Positions 42,167-54,304 of a stretch of DNA of 64,000 nucleotides are shown here, piece by piece. Position numbers and translations under genes: made by a program. The stretch comes from Aurantiochytrium sp. KH105 (lineage: Eukaryota > Sar > Bigyra > Thraustochytrida > Thraustochytriidae), in contig BGKB01000021.1 in the NCBI GenBank assembly GCA_003116975.1, forward strand, positions 62,001-126,000. Direction: 5' to 3'. The first letter of the stretch is position 1; every line of letters begins with the position of its first letter. The notes beneath the pieces are model-generated. The model worked only from the letters and a program-made list of their open reading frames with translations, made no database searches and was not told where the DNA came from.

Positions 42167-43159
42167 ATGCTTGCGACAGTTGCAGGAGTTCTTGCGGCGA
42201 TCGTCTCGGGAGCCTGTCTTGCGATACAAAGCGCCACGAATGCAGCGCTCGCCGTGCCGCTGGATAGTGGTCTGATGGCCTCCTTCTTTTCGTTCATGGG
42301 CGGAGTGGCCTCGCTGGTGATTATCTTTCCTTTTACGCTCGGGCAAATCCGACGCCAAAAGGACGCAGTATCTAAGCCTGTGCGATGGTGGTTTTGGGTT
42401 TGTGGCGGCTTTATTGCGGCATTCTTTGTCACGACGGGGACGTTTATGGGCCCGAAGCTCGGGTATGGGCTGTTTTATGCGTCCGTCATTGCTGGTCAAC
42501 TTTTGATGAGTTTGTTTGTGGACCACATTGCCTTTATGGGCCTACGACGGCAGCCTGCAACGCTATGGCGCTGTGGCTCGATGCTGATTGTCTTGGCCGG
42601 AGCAATGCTTGCCGTAGCGGACAAGGTAGACGTCTCCGGGATCAGTGTGGGACGTGTGGTAGGATACGTTATCCTGAGCTTTGTCGGGGGCTGTTTGCTA
42701 GCTCTTCAAGTGCCCGTGAATAATGCCTTTACGATCCGTATGGGGACACTGCCTCATCGAACGTCTTTGCTGGGCTTTTGTGTAGGTTGCGTGAGTGTTG
42801 GCACGGTCTGGGGCATTTCTGTAGGTATTCGTGGTGATGGTCTGGACAATGTAAACATGGACGCCACGAAGAGCTGGGAATTTCTTGGTGGCGTCTATGG
42901 CGCTTTTTATCTTGTGTGCTCGGTGGCGCTTGCGCCTGTGCTCGGCATTGCTTGGTTTTTCGTTTCTGTGATCGCCGGCCAGCTGCTCATGTCGCTCCTG
43001 ATCGATACCTTTGGCTTGTTTTCGTCGACGGTCATTCCTGTCTCAGTGATGCGGATCGTCGGTGTTCTACTAGTTTTTCTCGGCGCTGCAAGTTTTCGTC
43101 TTTTGCCACTTCGGTTTTCCCAGACAACGAAACCTGCCGCGGCTGTGCCAGATCCATAG
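42167..43159 (+). CDS. YdcZ/DUF606-type transporter, fused double form (copy 1)
   Basis: 330 residues, about ten hydrophobic segments. Two halves show the same pattern: GACLAIQSATNAALAVPLDSG then GTFMGPKLGYGLFYASVIAGQLLMSL in the first, and VGGCLLALQVPVNNAFTIRMG then FFVSVIAGQLLMSLLIDTFG in the second. This is the DUF606 (YdcZ) family of the drug/metabolite transporter superfamily, mainly known from bacteria, where a half-size (about 150 residue) or fused double form occurs. Substrate unknown. The gene next door (44299) is a close paralogue. A bacterial origin by transfer is possible. Divergent from the unknown minus-strand gene, with about 240 bp between starts. Confidence 0.85.
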   Translation: MLATVAGVLAAIVSGACLAIQSATNAALAVPLDSGLMASFFSFMGGVASLVIIFPFTLGQIRRQKDAVSKPVRWWFWVCGGFIAAFFVTTGTFMGPKLGYGLFYASVIAGQLLMSLFVDHIAFMGLRRQPATLWRCGSMLIVLAGAMLAVADKVDVSGISVGRVVGYVILSFVGGCLLALQVPVNNAFTIRMGTLPHRTSLLGFCVGCVSVGTVWGISVGIRGDGLDNVNMDATKSWEFLGGVYGAFYLVCSVALAPVLGIAWFFVSVIAGQLLMSLLIDTFGLFSSTVIPVSVMRIVGVLLVFLGAASFRLLPLRFSQTTKPAAAVPDP

Positions 43160-44298
43160 GAAACATCGCCTCCTGAGGCTTATGAGGTTGCGCGCGTTTA
43201 GTCAGACGAGCGAGCGAGGCTGGTGTGATATTTCATGCTTCGCCTTGTCAAGTTCTCTCTCTTTGTCTCTCATTCCTTCCTTCCTTCCTCCCGTCGGTCA
43301 GCCAGTCAAATCATTGTAATATTTTATAGATCGAAAGTCCAATTCTTCTTTGACGGGAATGACCTTTGTGAGGATTGCGCGTGTCTTGACATCCAGCGCA
43401 CTGGCGCGAGCGAACAAAGTTGTTGTGCTGTGATATTCTTCTTCACCTATCGACGTCAAGGTTTCGCCTTTGTCCCATTACTCGATTCTCTCGTTCATCT
43501 TGCCACTCGATCCTTTCTACATTTCTTTTGTTCCAAAGTAGGAGGCGAAAAGTAGCGAAAGTTCGCCCGAGCTCGAACAAGCTGACTCGTTGTTCAACCT
43601 TACATTCACTCACGGTCGTAGTCTGGGCGCAAGTCTTACTTTTTGCCTTTCTTTGGCCAGCTACTCACAGTCAATCCAATCTCTTTCTTTGTCCGAGCTC
43701 AAGCCGCCCCCCTTTTCGCAACCCTTGCCACGCCACGCAATCGCAAGCCAGAGCGAGTATCATCCTCCGCCGTCGCCCTGCAGAAACCAAGCCCTGCCAG
43801 ACACGCACACCACCGCCAGCCGAGCGAGTCGTAAGTTCTCACCGCCGAGTTCGCTCCTGAACATTGCGAGCGGTCCGTTCTCTTCTTCCCCAGGGCCCTC
43901 TCCTCGTTCTGGCCCCGCTCGGCCTTGAGACGACGTCGCGCCGCCGCGGCGTTTCATTTCATCGCGGCGGTGGGCGGCGAGCGAGGCAGCGAGACCTCGC
44001 TGCGAGCCCTCGAGAGAGAACCTGCGCGAGCGAGCGAGAAGCTGCGCGACTGCTGCAGGCTTAGCTGTTTAGAGAGCGAGACTGACGAGAACGTGCACGC
44101 AGACCCCGAACGAGACGAGACGAGACGAGACACGCGCGCGGCGACGAGCTCGGGCGCGCCCGCTCGCCCGCTCGCGCGCTCGCTCGCGCGCTTGCGTCGC
44201 TCGACCTTTGTCAGCCCGGTCTGCACAGGCCGGAGCGGTCGGGAAGCCCCGTCGCTACCAAAGGCCGCTCTTGGCCAGTCGTCGAAGCGAGGGCCGCG
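43160..44298. other. intergenic region between the two YdcZ-like genes
   Basis: No gene recognised. The end near the second gene is purine/GC-rich with GAGAC repeats (44106-44130) and a GCTCGC-type repeat (44160-44195). Confidence 0.5.
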
Positions 44299-45414
44299 AT
44301 GAGCGGCGCGACGAGCAAGCTGCTTGGCATGGTGGCCGCCCTGGGCTCGGGCGCGGGCCTCGCGATCCAGAGCGCCATGAATGGCGCGCTGGCCGTGCCG
44401 CTGGGGAGCGGCCTCATGGCCTCGCTGGTGAGCTTCCTGGTGGGCGTGGCCACGCTCCTCCTCGTGGCGCCCTTTAAGCTTGGACAAAAACCACGCGATA
44501 AGGGACCCAACCCGAAACCATTGTACTGGTGGCACTGGTGCACAGGCGGGAGCATTGGCGTGTGCTACATTTGCGCAGGGACATTTTTGGGCCCAAAACT
44601 CGGGTACGGGCTCTTCTTTTGCTCAGTGGTGGCGGGACAAATCATCACAAGCCTCGTCCTCGACCACATTGCCTTTTTAGACCTCCGACGCCAGCCCGTG
44701 ACGGTGTGGCGCGTAGGCTCAACGGTCGTTGTCTTGGTGGGCGCAGTTCTTGCCATTGTGGACAAGGTCGACGTGGCGCTTGGTGTTGGCAAGCTTGTGG
44801 GATTCGTGCTGTTGTCCTTTGCTTCGGGATGCCTGATGGCCATCCAGGCGCCCATCAATAGCTCCCTTACGATCCGTTTCGGCACCTTGCCACATCGGAC
44901 TGCGCTTATATCCTTTAGCGTTGGTACACTGTACATTTTGGTCATTTGGGGAATCTCCGTCGGCGTCAAAGGACGCGGCCTCGCTGACGTGCACGTGAGT
45001 GAATCGGAACCTTTTATGTGGTTTGGCGGCGTCCTCGGGGTCTTGTACGTTGTAGCAAGCGTATCTCTCGCCCCAATTCTTGGTGTTGGTCTCTTTGTGG
45101 TTTTCGTTGTGTTTGGCCAGCTCTTTATGTCGCTCTTTATTGATGTCTTTGGCCTTTTTGCGTCCAACTCGATTTCCGCTACGCCCTTGCGCATTGTCGG
45201 CGTTGTTTTGGTCTTTGTCGGCGCCGCTGGCTTCCGAATGCTACCACTGCGTCTGTCGTCATGTCCGTGTGCAGGCCAAGTGTCGAAAGCGGGAGAGCCA
45301 ACGACCAGTGCGGAGCAAAAGATGCATGAACAGCGGGCTGAGGTGGAAGACCCGTCCGAAGACGAAGCAGACGTCGCATATGCTAGTGCTCCAGCGGGCC
45401 TTGCTCGCGTGTAG
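44299..45414 (+). CDS. YdcZ/DUF606-type transporter, fused double form (copy 2)
   Basis: 371 residues and the same architecture as copy 1. Matching blocks are GAGLAIQSAMNGALAVPLGSG, GTFLGPKLGYGLFFCSVVAGQ, DHIAFLDLRRQPVTVWR and GCLMAIQAPINSSLTIRFGT. The C-terminus is longer by about 45 residues, an acidic Glu/Asp tail. The two copies are in direct order with about 1.1 kb between them, so they arose by tandem duplication and have since diverged clearly in sequence. Function unknown beyond membrane transport. Confidence 0.85.
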   Translation: MSGATSKLLGMVAALGSGAGLAIQSAMNGALAVPLGSGLMASLVSFLVGVATLLLVAPFKLGQKPRDKGPNPKPLYWWHWCTGGSIGVCYICAGTFLGPKLGYGLFFCSVVAGQIITSLVLDHIAFLDLRRQPVTVWRVGSTVVVLVGAVLAIVDKVDVALGVGKLVGFVLLSFASGCLMAIQAPINSSLTIRFGTLPHRTALISFSVGTLYILVIWGISVGVKGRGLADVHVSESEPFMWFGGVLGVLYVVASVSLAPILGVGLFVVFVVFGQLFMSLFIDVFGLFASNSISATPLRIVGVVLVFVGAAGFRMLPLRLSSCPCAGQVSKAGEPTTSAEQKMHEQRAEVEDPSEDEADVAYASAPAGLARV

Positions 45415-45494
45415 TAGGGTCAGCGGTTCTCCTTTATTTCTCGAAGTGACAAATAAATTTGGTGGTCGTAACGATGTTAAGAATATGCTCCTGG

Positions 45495-45526
<32 letters not shown>

Positions 45527-45662
45527 ATGTTGATGAGGATGATCGTAAAGATGAAAATTGCTGCAGTGATCGTGACAGAGATATGCATACGGAAAAAACA
45601 AAGAAAAGGAACATTTGTTTGCTTGAACAGTTCATCAATGAGCAAAAGGAAATAGCATAAGA

Positions 45663-46994
45663 TCAGGCGAGATGGAAGACATGGTGCAGAATGAGCGCGG
45701 TGGAGAAGCCCGTGGCGCCGACGGCACCAGCTCCGGCAAGACCCACAATGAAGGGTTTGATGCCGACACCACGCAGTGCACTTGCCGAGGTACTGAGACC
45801 AACACCGGCCATGGCGGTACCCAAAAGGTAGTGCGATCCAAGTTCGTTGCCAACAAACTTGGTCAGGGTCTTCCAGGTGTCAGCGTCAAAAACACCAAAG
45901 GCAGCCGCGGTGTCGCTTGCAAGCGTCATGTCGCCAACAGTACGGAGAGCACTCATGCCCACAAAGCCAGCGACGAAACCAGGAAAGTACTTTTTCACCT
46001 CGGCAAAGGATGGGACGAGGCTTGATGGAGCCTCAAGGGTAGCGGCGGCTCCAGGGTTTTCCTTTGCGGCAGCAGCAGCAGCCAACTGGCTTTCGCTACG
46101 CGCTGTCATGTAGGTCAAGCCAGGGATCACACCAGCCAGAAAAAGATTGCGCGTGAGCTTTGTGACGGTTGCCACCTTGAGAACCTCTTCGTCGCCAAAG
46201 ACAGTTGAGTAGGAGAGGGCGCAGCCAATGACCTGGCTCGTGTCATGGACGCTGAGTCCAAGGGCAATTCCAATAGCATGGCTCGAGGGAATAATGGCGT
46301 GCGCAACATAAGGGTAAACAAGCATGCCGATGGTGCCGAAAGCGACAACGTTGGCGACGGCAAAGCTGGTGTCCTGCTGCGAGGCCTTGATGGCGGGCGA
46401 GAGAGCCGTAATGGCCGTGACACCGCAAATGGACGTACCGGCGGCAATGAGGGAGCTCATCTTGGCCGGAAGACCCATCTTGTTGCCAAGCCAGGGGATA
46501 AAGGTGAGGCCGACGCCAATGCTAGTCACGACGGCTGGCAGGCCAACGAGGCCGGTGGTGACGAGGTCAACAGCACTGAGCTTGGCGCCGACGCAAACGA
46601 TACCAGCCTGAAGGACGGGCTTGGTGGCGAACTTGATGCCGTCCTCGAGCTGCGAAGGCACGCCAACGGTGTTTTTAATGGCCATGCCGAGCAGGATGGC
46701 GACGGGAATGCCTGAAATGGGACTCGCGCCCGAGATGCCCTGCAGGGCCAGCAGGCCTTGGCCCAGGTACTCTGCGCCCATGAAGCCTCCCTGCATGACT
46801 ATGGCCGAAGCCGCGACGCCCGGCGCGAGCTTGGCGACGGAGCTCTGGGCCCGCGCGGCGCCGGGCAGGCGGCCTCGTCGGTGCTGCTCATCGTCGCTCT
46901 CAAGTCTCGCGCCGCAGTCGAGCACGGTCTGCACGCGCGCAAGGGCGCGCGAGTCCAGGCCGCGTCTCCTCGCGAGTCCGCGCGCGGCGAGCAT
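45663..46994 (-). CDS. YeiH/UPF0324-type membrane transporter with probable mitochondrial presequence
   Basis: 443 residues. Residues about 1-50 are Arg-rich with almost no acidic residues at first (MLAARGLARRRGLDSRALAR), as in mitochondrial targeting sequences. The rest has about ten hydrophobic segments and the family features of YeiH (putative sulfate exporter family): ISGIPVAILLGMAIKN, VGAKLSAVDLV, AAGTSICGVTAITALSPAI, LSVHDTSQVIG and VTKLTRNLFLAGVIP. A charged loop (about 305-330) precedes the last three helices. The family is mostly bacterial. A eukaryotic copy with a presequence suggests transfer and retargeting; this is inference. It is followed upstream by the class III alcohol dehydrogenase gene in the same direction. 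Confidence 0.85.
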   Translation of the reverse strand: MLAARGLARRRGLDSRALARVQTVLDCGARLESDDEQHRRGRLPGAARAQSSVAKLAPGVAASAIVMQGGFMGAEYLGQGLLALQGISGASPISGIPVAILLGMAIKNTVGVPSQLEDGIKFATKPVLQAGIVCVGAKLSAVDLVTTGLVGLPAVVTSIGVGLTFIPWLGNKMGLPAKMSSLIAAGTSICGVTAITALSPAIKASQQDTSFAVANVVAFGTIGMLVYPYVAHAIIPSSHAIGIALGLSVHDTSQVIGCALSYSTVFGDEEVLKVATVTKLTRNLFLAGVIPGLTYMTARSESQLAAAAAAKENPGAAATLEAPSSLVPSFAEVKKYFPGFVAGFVGMSALRTVGDMTLASDTAAAFGVFDADTWKTLTKFVGNELGSHYLLGTAMAGVGLSTSASALRGVGIKPFIVGLAGAGAVGATGFSTALILHHVFHLA

Positions 46995-47675
46995 TCTGCC
47001 AGGCCCCGCTTCGCTCCTCCTGATCCTCCTCCTCCTCCTCCTCGCGGGAACGAACTCCGATTGACTTCAGGTTCTGGCGCCGGGCTCCAAGGTCTGCGCT
47101 GTGCTGCGCCGCCGCGTCAAACGTCACCATTCCGCGCTCGCTCACTGTGAATCACTGGCAGAAAGGGGAGGAAGGGAGGCGACGTTGACGACGGGCCAGT
47201 GGCCAGTGAGGGAGGGCGTGAGTGCGCGCAGCTGCAAAGCTGCACAACTTGCGTTGCGCAGGCGCAAAGTGTCGCGCCTGGCTGTTGTGGCTGCGGCTGC
47301 TCGTTCGGTCGGGTTCGGCGGCTTGCTCATGTGCTTCTTGGGGGTTGCTGAGACTGACAGAGATGTGAGTGGATGCGGCCCAAATGTTGTTGATGGCCGC
47401 GCGAGCAACAGCCGATCATTACAATACCAGCCATGGCAGATCAAGCATTTTTATTTATTGCAGCGGAGCTGGTAGTACATTGTGTAGGATAGATTGGATC
47501 GATTGTCGAACGAAGGTGTTGCCCTTGATTATTGCAACAGGAAGAGAGAGAGAGAGAGAGAGAGAGAATCAAATAAAGTTCATCTCATCCGTCATATCAA
47601 GCAAGCCGGCGGTCGCTGCGCCTGACATAGTCAATCAAGTCGATATCAACCAAGTCATCCAATCAATCAAATGAT

Positions 47676-47730
<55 letters not shown>

Positions 47731-47816
47731 ACAAGTCATTCGTCATCAAGCACCCTTCGTTCATCATTCATTCAATCTACTGCTGTTGGTTGCACTGTTC
47801 GCGCAGACACATATGC
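46995..47816. other. intergenic region with GA and AAGC microsatellites
   Basis: (GA)n at about 47541-47567 and (AAGC)n at 47676-47734, with TCAATCAA repeats between. The left part is the promoter side of the YeiH-like gene. No gene recognised. Confidence 0.6.
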
Positions 47817-50049
<2,233 letters not shown>

Positions 50050-50050
<1 letters not shown>

Positions 50051-53000
50051 CGCAGGTGACATGATTTCTGGCTGGCGTAAACGATCTCCATAGTATGCGT
50101 ATTAATGTGTTTGTAATAACGGAACAATGGCAACGGACTGAAGAACGCACCCATGAGTTTCGCCAGTGACATGATTTTGCGGCAATCGATCGAACCTGCG
50201 AATGAATGTGCTTGTAATAAAGGCCAGCTGTCATTTCGCGTGTCTTGGGTTGTCCCGGCAACAAACGATTAAGCGCACCGCACGCAGGCCTAGTAGGTCT
50301 GTCTACCTTGGTTGGAACTGACTGGCAGGCGAGCGGACACCGGAGCGTGTGGCATGCATACAGACGGCGTTGTCGGATGATCTGAGATTTCTTAATTTTT
50401 TGTTTACGATTGGTCTGAACCATTGTTAAAGTTGCGCAAGGACTTGAGAAATTGTGTTGGAGAGAAGCGCCTCATCATGGACTTCCTGACGACGATGCGG
50501 CCGAATACTCGAGTCCACTCGGCATCAAAAGACTCGTGATCCTGGCGGCAGTGACGCAAATCAAGACTCGCCATTCCAAGATCAACAAGTCTGACCGTTC
50601 CGTTTCCTTGGATAGTGACATTGCGCAGTCCCATGTCGCCATGAGTGATACCAGCTCCGTGCAGCTTATCCAGAAGTGCATGGACTCGCGAGTGCACGGT
50701 ATTGAGCCCGACTGACCTCGCCGTTTGCTGCCCGACTTTCGATCCGAGAGAGTGCCCAGTATTGGACATCACAATCATGAAGTAAAAGCCCCCGTCAATG
50801 GGGAACTTTCCACTGTAATGGACTACAGGGAGCACGCTGCCTTGAAGTGCGCGAGCTGCACCATCGTAGAGACGGGCTTCCTCCACTAGCATGCCCATAA
50901 ACTCAGTGGCCTGCTCATTGTTGAGATTGTAGCCGGTGTCATACGAAGTCTCGTCGTCTAGATAGAGTGACGCCTTGGCGAAGCAGTCGTTGAAAGTTGT
51001 ACCTGCGATTTCGAGGGTGCTGTCCGAAAAGCCAACGCCGTATGCACCATGAAGTCGGACTACACTTCCTATGGATGTACAGACGGTCAACACAGCCAGC
51101 AAATCGTCCCTTTCGGAATTGTCACCGCCGCTGCCTGTCTGCCGGAATGTCGTTTGTGCGTGACTAGAGGATGCGATACTGGATTCAAACCTGCTCATGT
51201 TGGGTCCCTTGCTCGAAAATTGATCGGCGTTTTTATCGATCCTGTTTTGGATCGCCTTGTTGTAGGAATCCGAGTCAAGTCCGGACGGGATCAAGGTCTC
51301 GTCCTTCATCACAAGATGAACGAATACGGTCATCGCCTGCAGGAGCGAAACTGGCTGTTCTGCAAAGATACTGCCCATGGTAATATTTCCGGGTCCCGCG
51401 GCCGATGCGTTCGCGTCTAGCGCCATGGTAGATGTCCATGGCTCAAATCTCTCGGAATGGTGCAGCGTCGTCTGGCCGTTTTCGTCGATATCGAGCTTCA
51501 AAAAGTAGGTGGACTCCCAATTCGATAAGATGCCATAGCGGCATCCAGTCAGCATCATGTAGCTGCACACTTGGGTCACAGGATTCTTCACGGATTCGTA
51601 CTTTTTTCTTTTCCGGGAGCTACCGCTTTCATCGTAAAACGGATTCAGCTCACTCCTTTTGTATTTTTCGAACGTGTTTTTGAGTAAGGTCTTGTCCGTT
51701 TTGTATTCGATCATGCAAACCGGGAACGACTCCAAGTAAATTATGCCGTCCGGTTGGCGTGGTGTTTTTGAGACGAAGTCGAAGACACTATAGTTACCAC
51801 CGCTCTGATAACTGAGTTGGACGCTGTTCGGTTCGTTGGTTGTCCTCAAGATATGCTCCGCAGCTTCGTACAGTTTCTTCATGATGTCCACGACACACTG
51901 CTCGGAAGTACCTGGCTTGTAATCGCGGAGGTACACAATTGACTCGGGGAAAGAACTACGTTTTTCTTGAAAGGCGACAAGCCTGCCGACAAATTCTTGC
52001 AGATCGCTGTGAGAATATGCACATTCATCGAAACTGGCAAAACCCCATGGAACAGCGATGTCGGGGCTGTAGAAATGTGGAATGCTCGTAGTACCCGTAC
52101 TGCTCGCATTTATAAAAAACGGAGGGTCGTGTGCCATAAGGTTGCTCCATACAGATACCACCGCCTCCTGTCTCGCTCGAAGTTCCGCGATTTCTTGAGC
52201 AAGCGCCTGTTTTCCCGCAAGGGCATCATCCAATTCCTTCTTGAAGTCCATCTCGCGCGTCTCGGATTTGCGCTTCAAGCCGCGCACTTCTTCGCGGAGT
52301 CTAGCTTCAGAAGCTTCCCGTTCTGCTAGTTGTTGGTCCTTCTTTATTTGTCCCGCCTCAGCATCCAGGTAATCGGCTAAATGATCTGGGATCCATGATG
52401 TGTCTCCATCGCTCCTCCTAACAAGCGACTCCAGTTCATCGGACGCTTCTGTGATGAGATGATGATCCGAGGGATTGTTTTTCCATTTCTTGATTTGTGC
52501 AAAAGTGACATTTTGCACGAAGGTATGTTGCTCATCCTCCAAATCGAGCATAGTATCGCGTCGTGGTAGTGCGGCTGCAGCCGCGCGCCCGTCCCCGCAC
52601 AACGCTTGGTTCGCTGTAGCACCACTCCTCCCGCCCGGTGCGTTGTCACTTGCACACCGACACGCTTTCCCTCGCTGCCCTGTTTTACTCGATGCTGGGC
52701 TTGAAAGCAGCCTCTACGGGGTTAGGTTTGGTTCTTTCTACAAGGTTAAGTTTAGGACACACGGTGTGCGCGCTACTCATTCCGGCATCACGCACGCACG
52801 TGCTTGGTTGGCACCGGTGACACGATTTTCTGCGGCATCGCGAGATCATAGTACGCACTCTAATGTATTTGTAATGACGGACTTTGGCATTCGCTGCTTA
52901 TCCCGGCACCATGCACACGTGCACTGGCAGAATACAAAGTCGCTTATCCCGGCACCATTACTCTAATAATCCTAGGCTAGGTTGGCTAGGTTGTCCCGGC

Positions 53001-53115
53001 ACCATTAATTACCCCATTCTTAGTTAGGCTGTCCCGGCACAATTACCCCATTCTCTGGTCGAGGTTGTCCCGGCACCAAACGATCGAACGAAGCCAGGTA
53101 GGTTGTCCCGGCACC
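50050..53115. mobile_element. candidate mobile unit carrying a Crinkler-type gene, with subterminal repeats
   Basis: Direct repeats flank the gene. A 60-70 bp unit beginning GTGACATGATTT and containing AATGTGTTTGTAATAACGGA occurs at 50055-50123 and 50165-50223 on one side. A diverged copy occurs at 52816-52881 on the other. A second motif, TTGTCCCGGCACCA, occurs once on the left (50250) and about six times on the right between 52895 and 53115 at roughly 40-bp spacing. I cannot see clear terminal repeats or a target-site duplication, so the borders are approximate. Confidence 0.55.
50404..52551 (-). CDS. Crinkler-type protein: coiled coil, PD-(D/E)XK nuclease-like domain, kinase-like domain
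   Basis: 715 residues from the ATG at 52551; in-frame codons continue upstream, so a further 5' exon is possible. Residues about 60-140 form a charged coiled coil. About 180-360 looks like a PD-(D/E)XK nuclease: Asp268 in RQPDGIIY, then Glu282 and Lys284 in CMIEYKTDKT, with a Gln-containing helix after (NPVTQVCSYM). About 490-700 is a kinase-like domain: THGDMGLRN (catalytic Asp about 639, Asn 644) and RLVDLGMASL. This nuclease-plus-kinase order is known from the Crinkler (CR) effector-like proteins found in oomycetes, fungi and many protists, which have been linked with transposons. The usual LFLAK header is not seen. The flanking repeats support mobility. Whether it acts inside the cell or on others is unknown. 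Confidence 0.7.
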   Translation of the reverse strand: MLDLEDEQHTFVQNVTFAQIKKWKNNPSDHHLITEASDELESLVRRSDGDTSWIPDHLADYLDAEAGQIKKDQQLAEREASEARLREEVRGLKRKSETREMDFKKELDDALAGKQALAQEIAELRARQEAVVSVWSNLMAHDPPFFINASSTGTTSIPHFYSPDIAVPWGFASFDECAYSHSDLQEFVGRLVAFQEKRSSFPESIVYLRDYKPGTSEQCVVDIMKKLYEAAEHILRTTNEPNSVQLSYQSGGNYSVFDFVSKTPRQPDGIIYLESFPVCMIEYKTDKTLLKNTFEKYKRSELNPFYDESGSSRKRKKYESVKNPVTQVCSYMMLTGCRYGILSNWESTYFLKLDIDENGQTTLHHSERFEPWTSTMALDANASAAGPGNITMGSIFAEQPVSLLQAMTVFVHLVMKDETLIPSGLDSDSYNKAIQNRIDKNADQFSSKGPNMSRFESSIASSSHAQTTFRQTGSGGDNSERDDLLAVLTVCTSIGSVVRLHGAYGVGFSDSTLEIAGTTFNDCFAKASLYLDDETSYDTGYNLNNEQATEFMGMLVEEARLYDGAARALQGSVLPVVHYSGKFPIDGGFYFMIVMSNTGHSLGSKVGQQTARSVGLNTVHSRVHALLDKLHGAGITHGDMGLRNVTIQGNGTVRLVDLGMASLDLRHCRQDHESFDAEWTRVFGRIVVRKSMMRRFSPTQFLKSLRNFNNGSDQS

Positions 53116-54304
53116 AATGCCCTCGAAACCTCCCTCCCTCCACAGTGACTTCGTACATCAAGGTTGAGATATTTTTCGAAGCAGGTGATCCAGGCTTCGT
53201 CTCCGCGCAAGTATAAGACCGTGCGCCTCGACTCGCACGAAGCGACCGCCGGCTCCGGGCGCCGGTGAAGAACTCGCGCGAACGAGAGCCTCTTTGTCTG
53301 ACTCGTGTGAGTGACTGTCACCTGCTGCTGGTTGGAGTCCCACGAGTTCCGCTCGGCGGCTTCTGTCTGGCGCGTGCAACGAGGGCTCAGCGTCCACCCA
53401 GCTGGGATGTTCTCTGATCCGTTCTGGTTTGGTGGTTGGTGTTCCCGAGCGGTGTGTCTCTTATTTTCTTCGAGCCGGCGTGCCATGGTTGTTTTGCTTT
53501 TTCTTATTTTTTGAGACAGCGCGATTTCTGTATCGCTCTGGTGGGCGGGCAGGCGGGCAGGCTTGAGGATGACCGCCTTCTGCCGGCCTTGACACCGTGA
53601 CGAGCGGCTGGTCAGTTCAGGCTGGTCTTCAGCCTGAGCTCACGGCCATTCGTGCGCAAAGGAAATAAGAATGAAAGGGCGCCTGCCACCACGTAGCACA
53701 GTGAGCTATCGCCGCGCCGCAAGTGCCACAAACAGCGATAGCCCACTTGCGGCAAGCGCTAGTTTGCACTATAATGCTGTTTCCTTGTTGCCGCTGCGAG
53801 TTGGTTGGGTGGGCGCCTGGCTGAATAGCGCACTTGGGCTCCCGCGGACGCAAGAGGGTTATAGCGCGGCGCAAGTGGGCCCCGGCGCGGCGCAAGGGCA
53901 GGAAAAGGAGAGGAGGAGCGAAGCAGACGAAGAAGCAAAAGACAGGCAGGCAGAAAGAAAGAAAGAAAGGCCCGCGCCGCGCGCCCGCTCCGCGCCGCCG
54001 CGCCCGCGCCTCGCGGCAGCCCGGCGGACCCGGCCTAGGCAGCCCCCTCCCCCGCTCCCGCGCCGAGACACGCTCGCGCAGCTCGCACCGCCGCGCGGCG
54101 CCAGAACGCCCCGGCGAGGAACGAGCGCCCGACGCGCGTCGGTTTGAAGCAGGAGCGAGCCCGTGCGGACGGACGCTCGTTCTCCCTGGCCCGCGCGCGC
54201 GCGCACGCACGTGCGAGCTCTCGCACCCAGCGCCTACGCGCGCAGACCCTCCTCCTCCGCCGCCGCCGCTGACGCCGTAGACCGCCCGTGACAAGGCTCC
54301 AACC
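53116..54304. promoter_or_regulatory. 5' flank of CK2 alpha with GCGCAAGTG motifs
   Basis: Motifs like those upstream of ADRM1 occur at about 53715 (GCCGCAAGTGCC), 53742 (CCCACTTGCGGC), 53830 (GCGCACTTGGGC), 53868 (GGCGCAAGTGGGC) and 53888 (GGCGCAAGGGC). Two are in opposite orientation around GCGATAGC. No gene recognised in the interval; the open frames are GC-rich by-products. Confidence 0.5.
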
